Source: Bisbaumannia salifodinae (GTDB lineage Bacteria; Pseudomonadota; Gammaproteobacteria; Pseudomonadales; Halomonadaceae). From it: a stretch of 64,000 nt of DNA. Of the stretch, positions 49,082 to 58,494 are shown piece after piece. Where the stretch lies: assembly GCF_039522585.1 (NCBI RefSeq), contig NZ_BAAADR010000014.1; one strand, written 5' to 3'. Numbering within the stretch: position 1 is the first letter of the stretch; every line of letters starts with the position of its first letter. The notes under the pieces were generated by a model. It saw only the letters and a program-made list of their open reading frames with translations. It ran no database searches and was not told where the DNA came from. The position numbers and the translations under genes were made by a program.

Positions 49082-50518
49082 ATGGATGCCGTCCTGCCCA
49101 CCACGGATGCCGCCGCCATCGCCCGCCTGGAGCGGCTCTTCGCGGCCCAGCGACAGGCCTTCGCCGGCGACCCGATGCCGAGTGCCGAACGCCGCCGCGA
49201 CGACCTGACCCGCCTGGAGGCCGCCCTGGTGCGCCACCAGGAGGCCCTCTGCGCGGCCATCGCCCGCGACTTCGGCCACCGCAGCCATGACGAGACGCGG
49301 CTGGCGGAGCTGCTGCCGGCCCTGGAGGGGATTCGCTTCAATCGCCGCCGACTGAAAGGCTGGATGCGCCCCTCCCGGCGGCGGGTCGGCCTGCCCTTCC
49401 AGCCGGCCCGGGCCCGGGTGACCTACCAGCCGCTGGGGGTGGTGGGCATCATGGTGCCCTGGAACTACCCCCTCTACCTGGCCATCGGGCCGCTGATCTC
49501 GGCGCTGGCCGCCGGCAATCGGGCGCTGATCAAGGTCAGCGAGGCGACCCCGGCCAGCGGCGAGGCCCTGCGCCGGGTCCTCGCCGAGGCCTTCGACGAG
49601 GCCCGGGTCGCGGTGGTGGGCGGCGAAGTGGCGGTGGCCGAGGCCTTCGCCGCCCTGCCCTTCGATCATCTGCTGTTCACCGGCAGCACCGCCGTGGGCC
49701 GCCGGGTGATGCGAGCCGCCGCGGCGAACCTCACTCCGGTGACCCTGGAGCTGGGCGGCAAGTCGCCGGCATTGATCGGCGACGGGGTATCGATGACCCG
49801 CACCGCCGAGCGCCTGGCCTTCGGCAAGGGACTCAACGCCGGCCAGACCTGCGTGGCCCCGGACTATGTGCTCTGCCCCCGCCATCGGGTGGCGGAGCTG
49901 GTCGAGGCGCTGACCACCCGGGTGCGGCGCCAGCTGCCGGGCCTGGCCGACAACCCGGATGCCACCTGGATCATCAATGACCACCACCATGAGCGCCTGC
50001 GGGCGCTGCTTGCCGATGCCGAGGCCAGGGGCGCGAGAGCGGTGCCCTTGGTGGGTGACGAGGGGCTTGCGGCGGGCAGCCGCCTGATGGCGCCGACCCT
50101 GCTGCTGGAGGTCAGCGAGGCGATGCGGGTGATGCAGGAGGAGATCTTCGGGCCTTTGCTGCCGATCGTGCCCTACGACACCCTGGACCAGGCGCTGGCC
50201 TATATCGCCGCCCGCCCCCGGCCCCTGGCTCTCTACTACTTCGGCGTCGAGCGCGCCGAGCAACAGCGGGTGCTGGAGAGGAGCCATGCCGGCGGCATGT
50301 GCCTCAACGACTGCGTGATGCAGGTCGCCCAGGATGACCTGCCCTTCGGCGGCGTCGGCGCCTCCGGCATGGGCCGCTACCATGGCCACGAGGGCTTTCT
50401 CACCTTCAGCCATGCCAAGGGCATCTACCACAAGGGGCGCCTCAATGCCGCGCGCCTGATCTACCCACCCTATGGCGGCCGCCTACTGGCGTGGCTCTAC
50501 CGCTGGTGGCTGCGCTGA
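49082..50518 (+). CDS. Coniferyl aldehyde dehydrogenase-type enzyme
   Basis: A 478-residue NAD(P)-dependent aldehyde dehydrogenase: substrate/NAD segment VVGIMVPWNYPLYLAIGPLI, LELGGKSPALIG with the general-base Glu, and catalytic Cys in KGLNAGQTCVAPDYVL. Overall it matches the coniferyl aldehyde dehydrogenase branch, which oxidises aromatic and fatty aldehydes and lacks the extended N-terminus of other ALDHs. GAGGAG lies five bases before the ATG at 49082. Its last 36 bases overlap the convergent receiver gene. Confidence 0.88.
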   Translation: MDAVLPTTDAAAIARLERLFAAQRQAFAGDPMPSAERRRDDLTRLEAALVRHQEALCAAIARDFGHRSHDETRLAELLPALEGIRFNRRRLKGWMRPSRRRVGLPFQPARARVTYQPLGVVGIMVPWNYPLYLAIGPLISALAAGNRALIKVSEATPASGEALRRVLAEAFDEARVAVVGGEVAVAEAFAALPFDHLLFTGSTAVGRRVMRAAAANLTPVTLELGGKSPALIGDGVSMTRTAERLAFGKGLNAGQTCVAPDYVLCPRHRVAELVEALTTRVRRQLPGLADNPDATWIINDHHHERLRALLADAEARGARAVPLVGDEGLAAGSRLMAPTLLLEVSEAMRVMQEEIFGPLLPIVPYDTLDQALAYIAARPRPLALYYFGVERAEQQRVLERSHAGGMCLNDCVMQVAQDDLPFGGVGASGMGRYHGHEGFLTFSHAKGIYHKGRLNAARLIYPPYGGRLLAWLYRWWLR

Positions 50519-51289
50519 TCCGGTTCCCCCCTGCTGGATCGTCTCCATCACCCATTGGAAGAGCTCCTCGACGCGATGGGTGGAGTCCAGGGCACCGCGT
50601 TCCCGGGCCTCTTGCTTATGCTCGGGTCGGCTCGAGCCGGCATAGATGATCACCGGGGTCGAGTCGCCCCTGGCGCGCAGCGCCTCCAGCAGCGCATAGC
50701 CCTCTCGGGGCCCCTCCCGGCGCCCCATATCCGAAATAATCACCGCGAAACGCTGCGAGCTCAGCAAGGCCAGGGCCTCATCGGTGGAGCGCGCCAGCAC
50801 GACCTCGATGCCCTGGGCGGCGAAGGCCTGGCGCTCGAAGGTGTTGCTCTCCGGATGATCGTCTACCCATAGCAGGCGCCGACGCCATGGCTCCACCCTG
50901 GTGCGGGGCATCACCGAGACGGTATCGACGATGGAGCGCAACTGGGTCTCGCCGCCATCCCCCTCGCCTCCCGGGTGCTTGATCGAGGCCGCCGCCAGGG
51001 AGGCGGCGGTGGCCATCTGCGCCTTGAGGAAGTTCTCCTCGTCCTGGAAATCGGCGGGGCCATAGAGCTTGTTGTGGTGCCGGGCGACCAGCCACAGGAA
51101 ACCGAAGAACACCACCACCGGAAACCCCACCATAAAGTAGATCAGCGGCACGACATGCTCGGCGAGGTTGTTGCCGAGCCCCACCACCAGGGAGGCGAAA
51201 CCGTATACCAGGACGATAAAGAGCGCGATGATGCCCAGGGGACTGCGGGTGAAGCCGATGGCCGACTCGGCGAAGCGTGGGATATCCAT
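50483..51289 (-). CDS. Membrane-anchored receiver-domain protein
   Basis: A 268-residue protein with two N-terminal transmembrane helices (SPLGIIALFIVLVYGFASLV and IYFMVGFPVVVFFGFLWLVA), a cytoplasmic linker, then a receiver domain: LLWVDDHPESNTFERQAFAA with the acidic pair, phospho-acceptor in FAVIISDMGRR and PVIIYAGSS. There is no output domain after the receiver. A receiver fused to a membrane anchor is uncommon. It may be a phosphate sink or protein-interaction module; partner kinase unknown. Confidence 0.78.
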   Translation of the reverse strand: MDIPRFAESAIGFTRSPLGIIALFIVLVYGFASLVVGLGNNLAEHVVPLIYFMVGFPVVVFFGFLWLVARHHNKLYGPADFQDEENFLKAQMATAASLAAASIKHPGGEGDGGETQLRSIVDTVSVMPRTRVEPWRRRLLWVDDHPESNTFERQAFAAQGIEVVLARSTDEALALLSSQRFAVIISDMGRREGPREGYALLEALRARGDSTPVIIYAGSSRPEHKQEARERGALDSTHRVEELFQWVMETIQQGGTGSAQPPAVEPRQ

Positions 51290-51580
51290 GGTGTCCTGCC
51301 CGAGGCGCGGTTGGGCGCCTACCGCTTGGCGGCTGGGCCGGGCCGGCGCCCGCCGGTCATCGAGCCGGCCGGAGGTGGCCCGGCTCTCGGCCCCTTTGCT
51401 TTCAAGCTAGTCCATTCCCGCGAGGGGGGCCGCCCCCGCACGGGAACGGCGTCAGGGCGATGCTCTCGGAGTCTGCCCTCGGCAGAGGAAGCCCCCGAGC
51501 GCCCTTGTCGCTGCACGGAAGCGCCCGGGGCCCCGCTCTCCGCGCCCCTGCCGATCACCGGCGGTTCAGCGGTAGCGGCC
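51290..51580. other. GC-rich intergenic region
   Basis: No gene is supported. The segment holds several GC-rich inverted stretches, for example CCCGCGAGGGGGGCCGCCCC near 51417, which could end transcription of the chemoreceptor gene, but none is followed by a T run. Confidence 0.4.
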
Positions 51581-53554
51581 CTAGGCCGGCGTACCGATCC
51601 TCCGAGGCGAAGGCGGGACGGGGGCGGCGGACGGTGCCAGCAGGTCCTTGCCGACCCGGAAGTGGCCGACCCGCGCGGCCAGGTCGGCGGCCTGGTCGTC
51701 CAGGGCCCGAGTGGCGGCGGCGGATTGCTCCACCAGGCTGGCATTGTGCTGGGTCACCGCCTCCAGTTGGGCGATGGCCCGGTGAATCTGCTCGATGCCC
51801 GCCGACTGCTCTCCGGCGGCGGCGGCGATCTCCTCCACGAAATGGGTCACCCGGCCGACGCCCGAGGTAATGGTGTCGAGCCGCTGAGCGGAATCGTCGA
51901 CCAGGCGTTCGCCTTCCTCGGTGCGCAGGACACTGGCATCGACCAGGGCACGGATCTGATTCGCCTCTTCGGCACAGCGACCGGCCAGTTGGCGTACCTC
52001 GCCGGCCACCACCGCGAAGCCGCGCCCCTGCTCCCCGGCCCGGGCCGCCTCCACCGAGGCATTGAGCGCCAGCAGGTTGGTCTGGAAGGCGATGGCATCG
52101 ATGGCCTCGACGATGGTGGTGACCCGCTGGTTGGCGTCCTTGATGGCCACCATCGCCTCGCGGGCCTCGCCGGCGACCCGACTGGCCTCCCGGGCCTGGC
52201 CATCCACCTCGCCGGTCAGACGACTGGCCTGGGCGGCATAATCGGCGGTCTGCTTCACGGTGACGGTGATCTGCTCCATGCTGCTGGCGGTCTCCACCAG
52301 GGAGCTGGACTGTTCCTCGGTGCGTTCGGCCAACGCCTGGTTACCCTGGGCGATCTCGCCACTGGCGCCATGGATCGAGGCGGCGCCCCGCTGGATACTG
52401 GCGACCAGGCGTTCGGTGGTCTCGGTGGCGGCATTGTTGGCACGATTGAGCGCCGCCAGCTCGTCGCTGCCCAGCACCTCCAGGCGTCGACTCAGATCAC
52501 CCTCGCCGGCGGCGATCTGGGCCAGGGTACGGCGCAGCGGGATGACGATGCTGCGGCTGACCAACAGGGCCAGGCCGATCGCCACCGCCCAGGCCAGCAA
52601 GGCCAGCCCCAGGTAGGCCAGCAGGGCGTGCCGGGCCTCCCGGTAACGTGCCTGACTAGCGGCCACCAGGTCGGCACTCAGGGCGGTCTCCAGATCATGC
52701 AGCAGGTCGATCTTGGCGGTCTGGCGCTCGAACCAGTGCCCGGGCTCCACCCCGAAGCCTCCCTGGCCGGCGCCGGCCATGGCCCGCTCGCGCAGGGCCG
52801 CCACCTCGGCCACCACCGGCCGTGCCATCGCCTCGGCATAGTGGTCCCGCGCCGCGGCGGTGGCGAAGCGCTGGAAGCCGCTTAGATAGGCGGCCTCTTC
52901 CCCCACCAGGCTCATGAAACGACGATGCAGGGCCGGCGTGAAGCGGTCGGCGGCGAAGGCATTGGCGAGCACGGCACGCTCGATACCGGCCAGCTCCTTG
53001 GCATTGAGCAGTTGGGTGTAGGCGGCCAGCCGGCGTACCAGCCCGCCATCCTCGACGCCCGCCCCCAGGGCACCGACGCCGTCGATCAGGGCGCTGGTGA
53101 TGGCGGTGTAGTGGCGGATGGCCTGGTCGGCGCTGGGCTCCAGGGCATCGACGCCCTGACGATAACGCCCCAGGTCGGCCAGGCCGGCCCGGACCTCGTC
53201 GAGCCGGGTACTCGCCTGTTCGCCGAGCAGCCCCGGCTCGAGGGCAGACAAACGCGCCACCAGGGCCTCGGCGGCGCGGTCACTGGCCTGGCGCTGCTCC
53301 GCCAGGGCGGCAATGAATTCCCGCCCTTCGCTGCCCAGGTAGCCGGCACTCATGCCGCGCTCCCGCTGCAATTGATGCACCAGGCGACCGCTCTCCTCGG
53401 CCAGGTGCATCAGGCGTTCCAGGCGTGCCATGTCTCGGCTCACGGCCTGGCGTTCGAAGACGCCGACCGTGGCGAGGCCGGTTATCGCGAGGAGGGGAAT
53501 CAGCAGGGTCAGGGCAAACTTCTTGCCCATGGTGAGTCGGTGCAACAGCTTCAT
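51581..53554 (-). CDS. Methyl-accepting chemotaxis protein with NIT sensor domain
   Basis: A 657-residue chemoreceptor: first transmembrane helix (about 13-31), a periplasmic nitrate/nitrite-sensing (NIT) domain containing VHQLQRERGMSAGYLGSEG (about 55-73), second helix (YLGLALLAWAVAIGLALLVS), HAMP region, and the cytoplasmic coiled-coil signalling hairpin with AFQTNLLALNASVEAARAGE. NIT domains are thought to bind nitrate or nitrite. The C-terminus lacks the CheR-docking pentapeptide. Confidence 0.9.
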   Translation of the reverse strand: MKLLHRLTMGKKFALTLLIPLLAITGLATVGVFERQAVSRDMARLERLMHLAEESGRLVHQLQRERGMSAGYLGSEGREFIAALAEQRQASDRAAEALVARLSALEPGLLGEQASTRLDEVRAGLADLGRYRQGVDALEPSADQAIRHYTAITSALIDGVGALGAGVEDGGLVRRLAAYTQLLNAKELAGIERAVLANAFAADRFTPALHRRFMSLVGEEAAYLSGFQRFATAAARDHYAEAMARPVVAEVAALRERAMAGAGQGGFGVEPGHWFERQTAKIDLLHDLETALSADLVAASQARYREARHALLAYLGLALLAWAVAIGLALLVSRSIVIPLRRTLAQIAAGEGDLSRRLEVLGSDELAALNRANNAATETTERLVASIQRGAASIHGASGEIAQGNQALAERTEEQSSSLVETASSMEQITVTVKQTADYAAQASRLTGEVDGQAREASRVAGEAREAMVAIKDANQRVTTIVEAIDAIAFQTNLLALNASVEAARAGEQGRGFAVVAGEVRQLAGRCAEEANQIRALVDASVLRTEEGERLVDDSAQRLDTITSGVGRVTHFVEEIAAAAGEQSAGIEQIHRAIAQLEAVTQHNASLVEQSAAATRALDDQAADLAARVGHFRVGKDLLAPSAAPVPPSPRRIGTPA

Positions 53555-53718
53555 CGAGCACTTCCTTAAGAACGAGTCTAGGAGTCCCCGGGGCGTCGGG
53601 CGCCCGAGGCAGACGGCAGTGAAGGATTCTTATGGTTATGGGTAGCGATGAAGCTGGCGTGAGATCACTGCTCCCTATCCTATCGGCGGCGGGCGCCAAT
53701 ACTTGAGGCCACGGACAC

Positions 53719-54762
53719 TCAGCGACGCCGCGCCTCCTGGGTCGCCACCACCACCAGGGTCAGGACGGTGATCGGCACCACGAAGTAAAGCATCACGGTG
53801 GCGAAGGCCGGCAGCGCCGCGTGGTGGGCCGAGGCGAGGATCAGGTAGAGGGTATAGGCCAGGTAGTAGCCGAACAGCACCGCGCCTTCCCAACGCACGA
53901 TGGTGCCGCCGGTGAAGCCCAGGGGCAGGCAGGCCAGGGCCACCGCCAGCATGACCGGCAAGTCGAAGGCGATCATCGCCGGGGGGACCTGGATGCCCGT
54001 GGGTGCCAACGCCACGGTCAGGCCCAGTACCCCCAGCAGGTTGAAGACGTTGCTGCCCACCACATTGCCCACGGCGATATCGCGCTCGCCACGCAGGGCG
54101 GCGACCAGCGAGGTGACCACCTCCGGCAGCGAGGTCCCGGCGGCGATCAGGGTCAGGCCGATCACCTGCTCGCCGACGCCCAGCGCCTGAGCCAGGCTCA
54201 CGGCGCCCCCCACCAGCCAGCGCGAGCCCAGCACCAGCAGCGCCAGGCCGCCCACCACCAGCGCCACCTGCCAGGCCCAGTGCCCCGACGCCGCCCGCGA
54301 CGCGTCTGACTCGGGGACCGCCTCGCGCCGGGCCTGGCGCAGCAGGACGCCGAGATAGCCCACCAACCCCGCCACCAGCAGCAGGCCCTCCAGGCGCCCC
54401 AACTGGCCGTTGGCGGCCAGCAGCCAGACCAGCAGGGAGAGGCCGATCATCACCGGAATATCGAGGCGGATCAGCTGTCGAGCCACCACCAGGGGCACGA
54501 CCAGGGCGGAGAGCCCGAGGATAAAGAGCACATTGAAGATATTGCTGCCCACCACGTTGCCCAGGGCGATGGCGGCCTGGTCGTCGAGGGCCGCCTTGAG
54601 GCTCACCGCCAGCTCCGGGGAGCTGGTGCCGAAGGCCACCACGGTGAGGCCGATGATCAGCGGCGGAATGCCCGCCCGGGCGGCCAGCCGGGAGGCGCCG
54701 CGTACCAGCGCCTCGGCCCCGATAATCAAACAGACCAGTCCCGCCACCAGCGCCACGACCAT
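53719..54762 (-). CDS. Calcium/sodium antiporter (CaCA family)
   Basis: A 347-residue, about ten-helix exchanger with two inverted alpha repeats: VVAFGTSSPELAVSLKAA with ALGNVVGSNIFNVLFILG, and IAAGTSLPEVVTSLVAAL with AVGNVVGSNVFNLLGVLG. These are the ion-binding motifs of the YrbG-type Na+/Ca2+ exchangers. ATG 54762 has GGGAGG seven bases upstream and gives a membrane start; an in-frame ATG at 54804 adds a charged 14-residue tail. Confidence 0.9.
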   Translation of the reverse strand: MVVALVAGLVCLIIGAEALVRGASRLAARAGIPPLIIGLTVVAFGTSSPELAVSLKAALDDQAAIALGNVVGSNIFNVLFILGLSALVVPLVVARQLIRLDIPVMIGLSLLVWLLAANGQLGRLEGLLLVAGLVGYLGVLLRQARREAVPESDASRAASGHWAWQVALVVGGLALLVLGSRWLVGGAVSLAQALGVGEQVIGLTLIAAGTSLPEVVTSLVAALRGERDIAVGNVVGSNVFNLLGVLGLTVALAPTGIQVPPAMIAFDLPVMLAVALACLPLGFTGGTIVRWEGAVLFGYYLAYTLYLILASAHHAALPAFATVMLYFVVPITVLTLVVVATQEARRR

Positions 54763-54937
54763 GCCCGGCCCTCCCTTGCGTCGCGTTTTCGCCTCGCCAT
54801 TCATGCCACGGCCGGCGCGTCCCGTCCATCCGGCGGTCGCGCCGGGAATCGAGGTGTCGCCGCCGGCATGGCGCCCTTGCCCCGGTGCCGTGAAGCCGCC
54901 ACAGTAAGTCCCCTACCGCCACCACAGGAGACACCCC

Positions 54938-55795
54938 TTGTCAGCCCCCGAGGATCCCCGCAGCATCCTGATCACCGGCTGTTCCAGCGGCATCGGCCAC
55001 GCCGCCGCCCATGCCCTCAAGGCGCGGGGCTGGCGGGTGTTCGCCACGGCCCGCCGCGAGGCCGATGTCGCCCGCCTCGCGGCGGAGGGCCTGGAGGCCC
55101 TGGCGCTGGACCTGGACGACAGCGCCTCCCTCCAGGCCGCGGTGGGCGAGGTGCTGGCCCGCACCGGCGGACGCCTGGACGCCCTCTTCAATAACGGCGC
55201 CTATGGGCAGCCCGGGGCGGTGGAGGACCTCAGCCGGGAGACCCTGCGCGCCCAGTTGGAGACCAACCTGCTGGGCACCCACGAGCTGACCTGCCGGGTC
55301 ATTCCCGCGATGCGCGCCCGGGGCCAGGGGCGCATCGTGCAGAACAGCTCGGTGCTGGGCTTCGCCGCCCTGCCCTATCGCGGCGCCTATGTCTGCTCCA
55401 AGTTCGCCCTGGAGGGCCTCACCGACACCCTGCGCCAGGAGCTCACCGGCAGCGGCATCCATGTCAGCCTGATCCAGCCCGGCCCCATCACCAGCCGCTT
55501 CCGGGAGAACGCCCACCGCGCCTTCCATGCCCATATCGAGGTGGCGCACAGCGCCCATGCCGAGACCTATCGCCATGTGGAGGCGCGCCTGGCCAACCAG
55601 GCCGGCAAGGCCCCCTTCACCCTGGGCCCCGAGGCGGTCATCGACAAGCTGGTGCATGCCCTGGAGAGCCGCCGCCCCCGGCCCCGCTATGCGGTGACCC
55701 TGCCGACGCACCTGTTCGCCGGCTTGAAGCGCCTGCTGAGCAGCCGCGGCATGGATCGGGTCCTGCTGCGCTCGACCCGCGACGAACGGCAGTAG
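54938..55795 (+). CDS. SDR family oxidoreductase
   Basis: A 285-residue short-chain dehydrogenase: cofactor motif ILITGCSSGIGHAAAHAL (TGxxxGIG, about residues 10-27), NNGAYGQPG, catalytic Ser in VQNSSVLGFAALPYRGAYVC with Y-x-x-x-K as YVCSK. It resembles YbbO-type reductases. The start is TTG at 54938 with CAGGAG eight bases upstream; no nearby ATG fits. Substrate unknown. Confidence 0.87.
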   Translation: MSAPEDPRSILITGCSSGIGHAAAHALKARGWRVFATARREADVARLAAEGLEALALDLDDSASLQAAVGEVLARTGGRLDALFNNGAYGQPGAVEDLSRETLRAQLETNLLGTHELTCRVIPAMRARGQGRIVQNSSVLGFAALPYRGAYVCSKFALEGLTDTLRQELTGSGIHVSLIQPGPITSRFRENAHRAFHAHIEVAHSAHAETYRHVEARLANQAGKAPFTLGPEAVIDKLVHALESRRPRPRYAVTLPTHLFAGLKRLLSSRGMDRVLLRSTRDERQ

Positions 55796-55819
55796 GGCAG
55801 CGTCGAGTCCGCCAGGCCG

Positions 55820-56362
55820 CTAGAACTCGACTCGTTCCGCCTCGGCCTCGAAACGCACATCGATGGCAATGCCCTCCTCCAGGCTGGGGGGCTCACCCAG
55901 TACCTGCTGCAGGGCCAGGGTGCCCACCACCCGCCCGGCCACCCGGGCCACCGGGCCCCGCACCTCGAAGGCCTCCAGGGTCAGGGTGACCTCCGCCGCC
56001 TCGGAGGTGTAGACCGGCGGCAGCGCCGAATGGCCGATCAGGTGCACCACGTCAAACTCGGTGACCTCCTCGCCCATCAGGGTGAAGCTGATGCTCAGCG
56101 CCTCCCGGGTGCGCCAGGCGTCGGGCTCGACGAAGCCCATCAGGTCGACGGCATAGAGGCCGCCCAGATCGGTGAAGCTGGCATTGGAGTCGTCGCCGTG
56201 GCGCAGGATATACCACTGGCGCGCCTCGCCATCCAGGCTGCCTTGTATGCCCTCCTCGGCCAGGGCCAGCGGGGCCACGCCCAGACTCATGCCCAGGCTC
56301 ATGCCCAGACCCAGGGCCATCGCCAGCCGCCCCGTGCCCTCTCGAATCGTCCGCCTGTCCAT
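55820..56362 (-). CDS. Secreted protein of unknown function
   Basis: A 180-residue exported protein. The signal peptide contains a tandem GMSLGMSLG repeat (LAMALGLGMSLGMSLGVAPL) and ends ALA. The mature part has GEARQWYILRHGDDSNASFT and alternating hydrophobic strands, suggesting a beta-barrel or sandwich fold. I do not recognise the family. GGGAGGGAGC precedes the ATG at 56362. It is convergent with the SDR gene. Confidence 0.65.
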   Translation of the reverse strand: MDRRTIREGTGRLAMALGLGMSLGMSLGVAPLALAEEGIQGSLDGEARQWYILRHGDDSNASFTDLGGLYAVDLMGFVEPDAWRTREALSISFTLMGEEVTEFDVVHLIGHSALPPVYTSEAAEVTLTLEAFEVRGPVARVAGRVVGTLALQQVLGEPPSLEEGIAIDVRFEAEAERVEF

Positions 56363-56512
56363 GCTCCCTCCCTGAATGCTGGCCGGCCGGGAACGGCCTG
56401 CCCTCAAGATAGCGTGAAACCGGGTGGGACATGGCCCATCCGCGGTTTCGCCAGGCCGGCGAAGGGGCTAAGGTGCTGCGATAACCTACCGGATAATGGA
56501 GTCCCGATCGCC

Positions 56513-57193
56513 ATGTCGCGCACGACTCGGCTGTTCGACCTGATGCAGTTGCTGCGCCACCATCGGCGACCGGTGAGCGGCCAGGTGCTGGCGGAGCAGT
56601 TGGGCGTATCCCTGCGCACCCTGTACCGCGACATCGCCGACCTCAAGGCGATCGGCGCCCAGATCGACGGTGAACCCGGCCTGGGCTATGTGCTCCAGCC
56701 GGATTTCCTGCTGCCACCCCTGATGTTTTCCGCCGACGAGGTGGAGGCCCTGGCCCTGGGACTGACATGGGTCGAGCGCCGGGCCGACGGTGAGCTGGCC
56801 GCCGCCGCGGCCGAGGCGCTGGCGAAGGTCTCGGCGGTGCTGCCACGCGACCTCCATGCGCACCTGGAAGACCAGGCCCTGCTGGTGGGTCCCGGCTGGG
56901 AGAAGCCCCAGGCGGTCGCGCTAAGCGTCCTGCGCCAGGCCATTCGCGAGGAGCGCAAGCTGCGGATCGGCTACCACGATGAAGCCGGCCAGGCGTCAAC
57001 GCGGGTCATCTGGCCGGTGAGCCTGACCTTCTTCGAATCGAGCCGGATCCTGGCGGCCTGGTGTGAGCTGCGTCGGGCGTATCGGCACTTCCGTGCCGAC
57101 CGGATCGAGTCGGCGACGCCCCTGGCGGAACACTATCCCCGTCGACGCCATGTCCTGCGCCGGGAATGGTTGGCGACCCTCCCACACTGCTGA
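56513..57193 (+). CDS. HTH-WYL transcriptional regulator
   Basis: A 226-residue YafY-type regulator: N-terminal DeoR-like helix-turn-helix (LAEQLGVSLRTLYRDIADLK, about 26-45), then a WYL domain with the variant IGYHDEAGQASTRVIWPVSL and WCELRRAYRHFRADRI. WYL domains bind small ligands or nucleic acid. The glutathione transferase gene starts 61 bases downstream, with a palindrome between them, so it is the probable target. Confidence 0.87.
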   Translation: MSRTTRLFDLMQLLRHHRRPVSGQVLAEQLGVSLRTLYRDIADLKAIGAQIDGEPGLGYVLQPDFLLPPLMFSADEVEALALGLTWVERRADGELAAAAAEALAKVSAVLPRDLHAHLEDQALLVGPGWEKPQAVALSVLRQAIREERKLRIGYHDEAGQASTRVIWPVSLTFFESSRILAAWCELRRAYRHFRADRIESATPLAEHYPRRRHVLRREWLATLPHC

Positions 57194-57207
57194 CAAAACC
57201 TGTCAGC
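57189..57207. promoter_or_regulatory. Palindrome between WYL regulator and GST gene
   Basis: GCTGACA (57189-57195) and TGTCAGC (57201-57207) form a perfect 7-base inverted repeat with a five-base centre, starting within the last codons of the regulator gene and upstream of the GST start. It is a plausible binding site for the WYL regulator; it could also be a weak hairpin. Confidence 0.45.
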
Positions 57208-57254
57208 CTGCTCGATTATGCTGAGTGCACCCCAATGGAAGTCAGGAGTGCAAC

Positions 57255-57893
57255 ATGGAACGGACGATTACCTTCTACACCAACCCCTACTCGCGTGGCG
57301 GCATCGTGCACTGGATGCTGGAAGAGGTCGGGGCCCCCTATCGGGTGGAATATCTGGAATACGGCAAGTCGATGAAGGCGCCCGACTACCTGGCCATCAA
57401 CCCGATGGGCAAGGTGCCGGCCATCCGGCATGGCGAGGTGGTGGTCACCGAGGCGGCGGCGATCTGCGCCTATCTGGCCGATGCCTTTCCCGAGGCCGGC
57501 CTGGCCCCTCCGCCGGCCGAGCGGGGCGCTTACTACCGCTGGCTGTTCTTCGTCTCCGGGCCCCTCGAGGCCGCCCTGGGACTGAAGGCCTGCCAGGTGG
57601 AGATGAGCGCCGACCAGGAAATGCAGTTGGGCTGTGGGCGCCTCGAGACGGTGCTGGACGTGCTGGCCGACGCGGTTCGGGGACGGCGCTACCTCGCCGG
57701 TGAGCGCTTCTCGGCGGCGGACGTCTATGTGGGTTCTCATCTCGGCTGGGGCATGCAGTTCGGCACCATCGACCGGCGCCCCGAGTTCGAGCGCTACTGG
57801 CAGGAACTGGAGCAACGGCCCGCACAGCGCCACAGCATGGAGCAGATCGAGGCGGCGATGGCCAAGTACCCGCTGCCCGGCAGCGAGGCCTGA
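57255..57893 (+). CDS. Glutathione S-transferase
   Basis: A 212-residue GST: N-terminal thioredoxin-like domain with TFYTNPYSRGGIVHWMLEEV (catalytic Tyr/Ser region near residues 8-13), NPMGKVPAIRHGEVVVTEAA with the cis-Pro and glutathione-binding Glu-Ala, and an all-helical C-terminal domain (SAADVYVGSHLGWGMQF). It conjugates or reduces electrophiles with glutathione; substrate unknown. AGGAG lies about eight bases before the ATG at 57255. A strong terminator follows at 57926. Confidence 0.9.
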   Translation: MERTITFYTNPYSRGGIVHWMLEEVGAPYRVEYLEYGKSMKAPDYLAINPMGKVPAIRHGEVVVTEAAAICAYLADAFPEAGLAPPPAERGAYYRWLFFVSGPLEAALGLKACQVEMSADQEMQLGCGRLETVLDVLADAVRGRRYLAGERFSAADVYVGSHLGWGMQFGTIDRRPEFERYWQELEQRPAQRHSMEQIEAAMAKYPLPGSEA

Positions 57894-57925
57894 CCGGCCG
57901 GGCGCTCGAAAAAACGTCGGCGCAT

Positions 57926-57971
57926 CGACAAGGCCGGATCGGGGAAGCCCGCTCCGGCCTTGTCGTTTTCT
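57926..57971 (+). terminator. Rho-independent terminator after the GST gene
   Basis: CGACAAGGCCGG (57926-57937) pairs perfectly with CCGGCCTTGTCG (57954-57965), followed by TTTTC. Placed 33 bases after the GST stop. Confidence 0.88.
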
Positions 57972-58067
57972 CCCTGGCTGCCTCACTCGCCCCGGGCATG
58001 CTATGCTCGGCCGAGAAGCTGGCTGGCCGTCTGGCCGGCCCGATAGCCATCCATCGAGGAGTGTATT

Positions 58068-58346
58068 ATGGCCAGGGCAACCGCGCGTCATATTCTGGTA
58101 GAGAGTGAAGAGAAGTGTCTGGCCCTCAAGGCCGAGATCGAAGGCGGCCGTGACTTCGCCGAGGTGGCCCGCGAGCACTCCAGCTGTCCCTCCGGCCGCC
58201 AGGGCGGTGACCTGGGCGCCTTCGGCCCCGGCCAGATGGTGCCGGAATTCGACAAGGTGGTGTTCTCCGGCGAGCTCAACACCGTGCTGGGCCCGGTGAA
58301 GACCCAGTTCGGTTACCATCTGCTGGAAGTCACCAGCCGCAGCTGA
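58068..58346 (+). CDS. ppiC: Parvulin-type peptidyl-prolyl isomerase (PpiC)
   Basis: A 92-residue single-domain parvulin: ATARHILVESEEKCLALKAE, GGRDFAEVAREHSSCPSGRQ, GGDLGAFGPGQMVPEFDKVV and TQFGYHLLEV, with the catalytic Cys/Asp and two His residues in place. No signal peptide, so it acts in the cytoplasm on prolyl bonds. GAGGAGTG precedes the ATG. A GC-rich hairpin follows at 58381. Confidence 0.95.
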   Translation: MARATARHILVESEEKCLALKAEIEGGRDFAEVAREHSSCPSGRQGGDLGAFGPGQMVPEFDKVVFSGELNTVLGPVKTQFGYHLLEVTSRS

Positions 58347-58380
58347 TTTCCCCGGGTGACCGGCGCCTCGGCGCCACCGA

Positions 58381-58409
58381 GAAGGCCGCGGCGAGTCGCC
58401 GCGGCCTTC
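58381..58409. terminator. Strong hairpin after ppiC (terminator-like)
   Basis: GAAGGCCGCGGCGA and TCGCCGCGGCCTTC form a 14-base perfect inverted repeat separated by one base. There is only a weak T-rich tail (TTCGTCATT), so termination efficiency is uncertain. Confidence 0.6.
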
Positions 58410-58494
58410 GTCATTGGGGAGGCCGGAAACTCGGCCGCACCGCCCGCCTCGACTGACATTAGCCCGCAACGATCTGGCCCGCTGACTAGGACAG

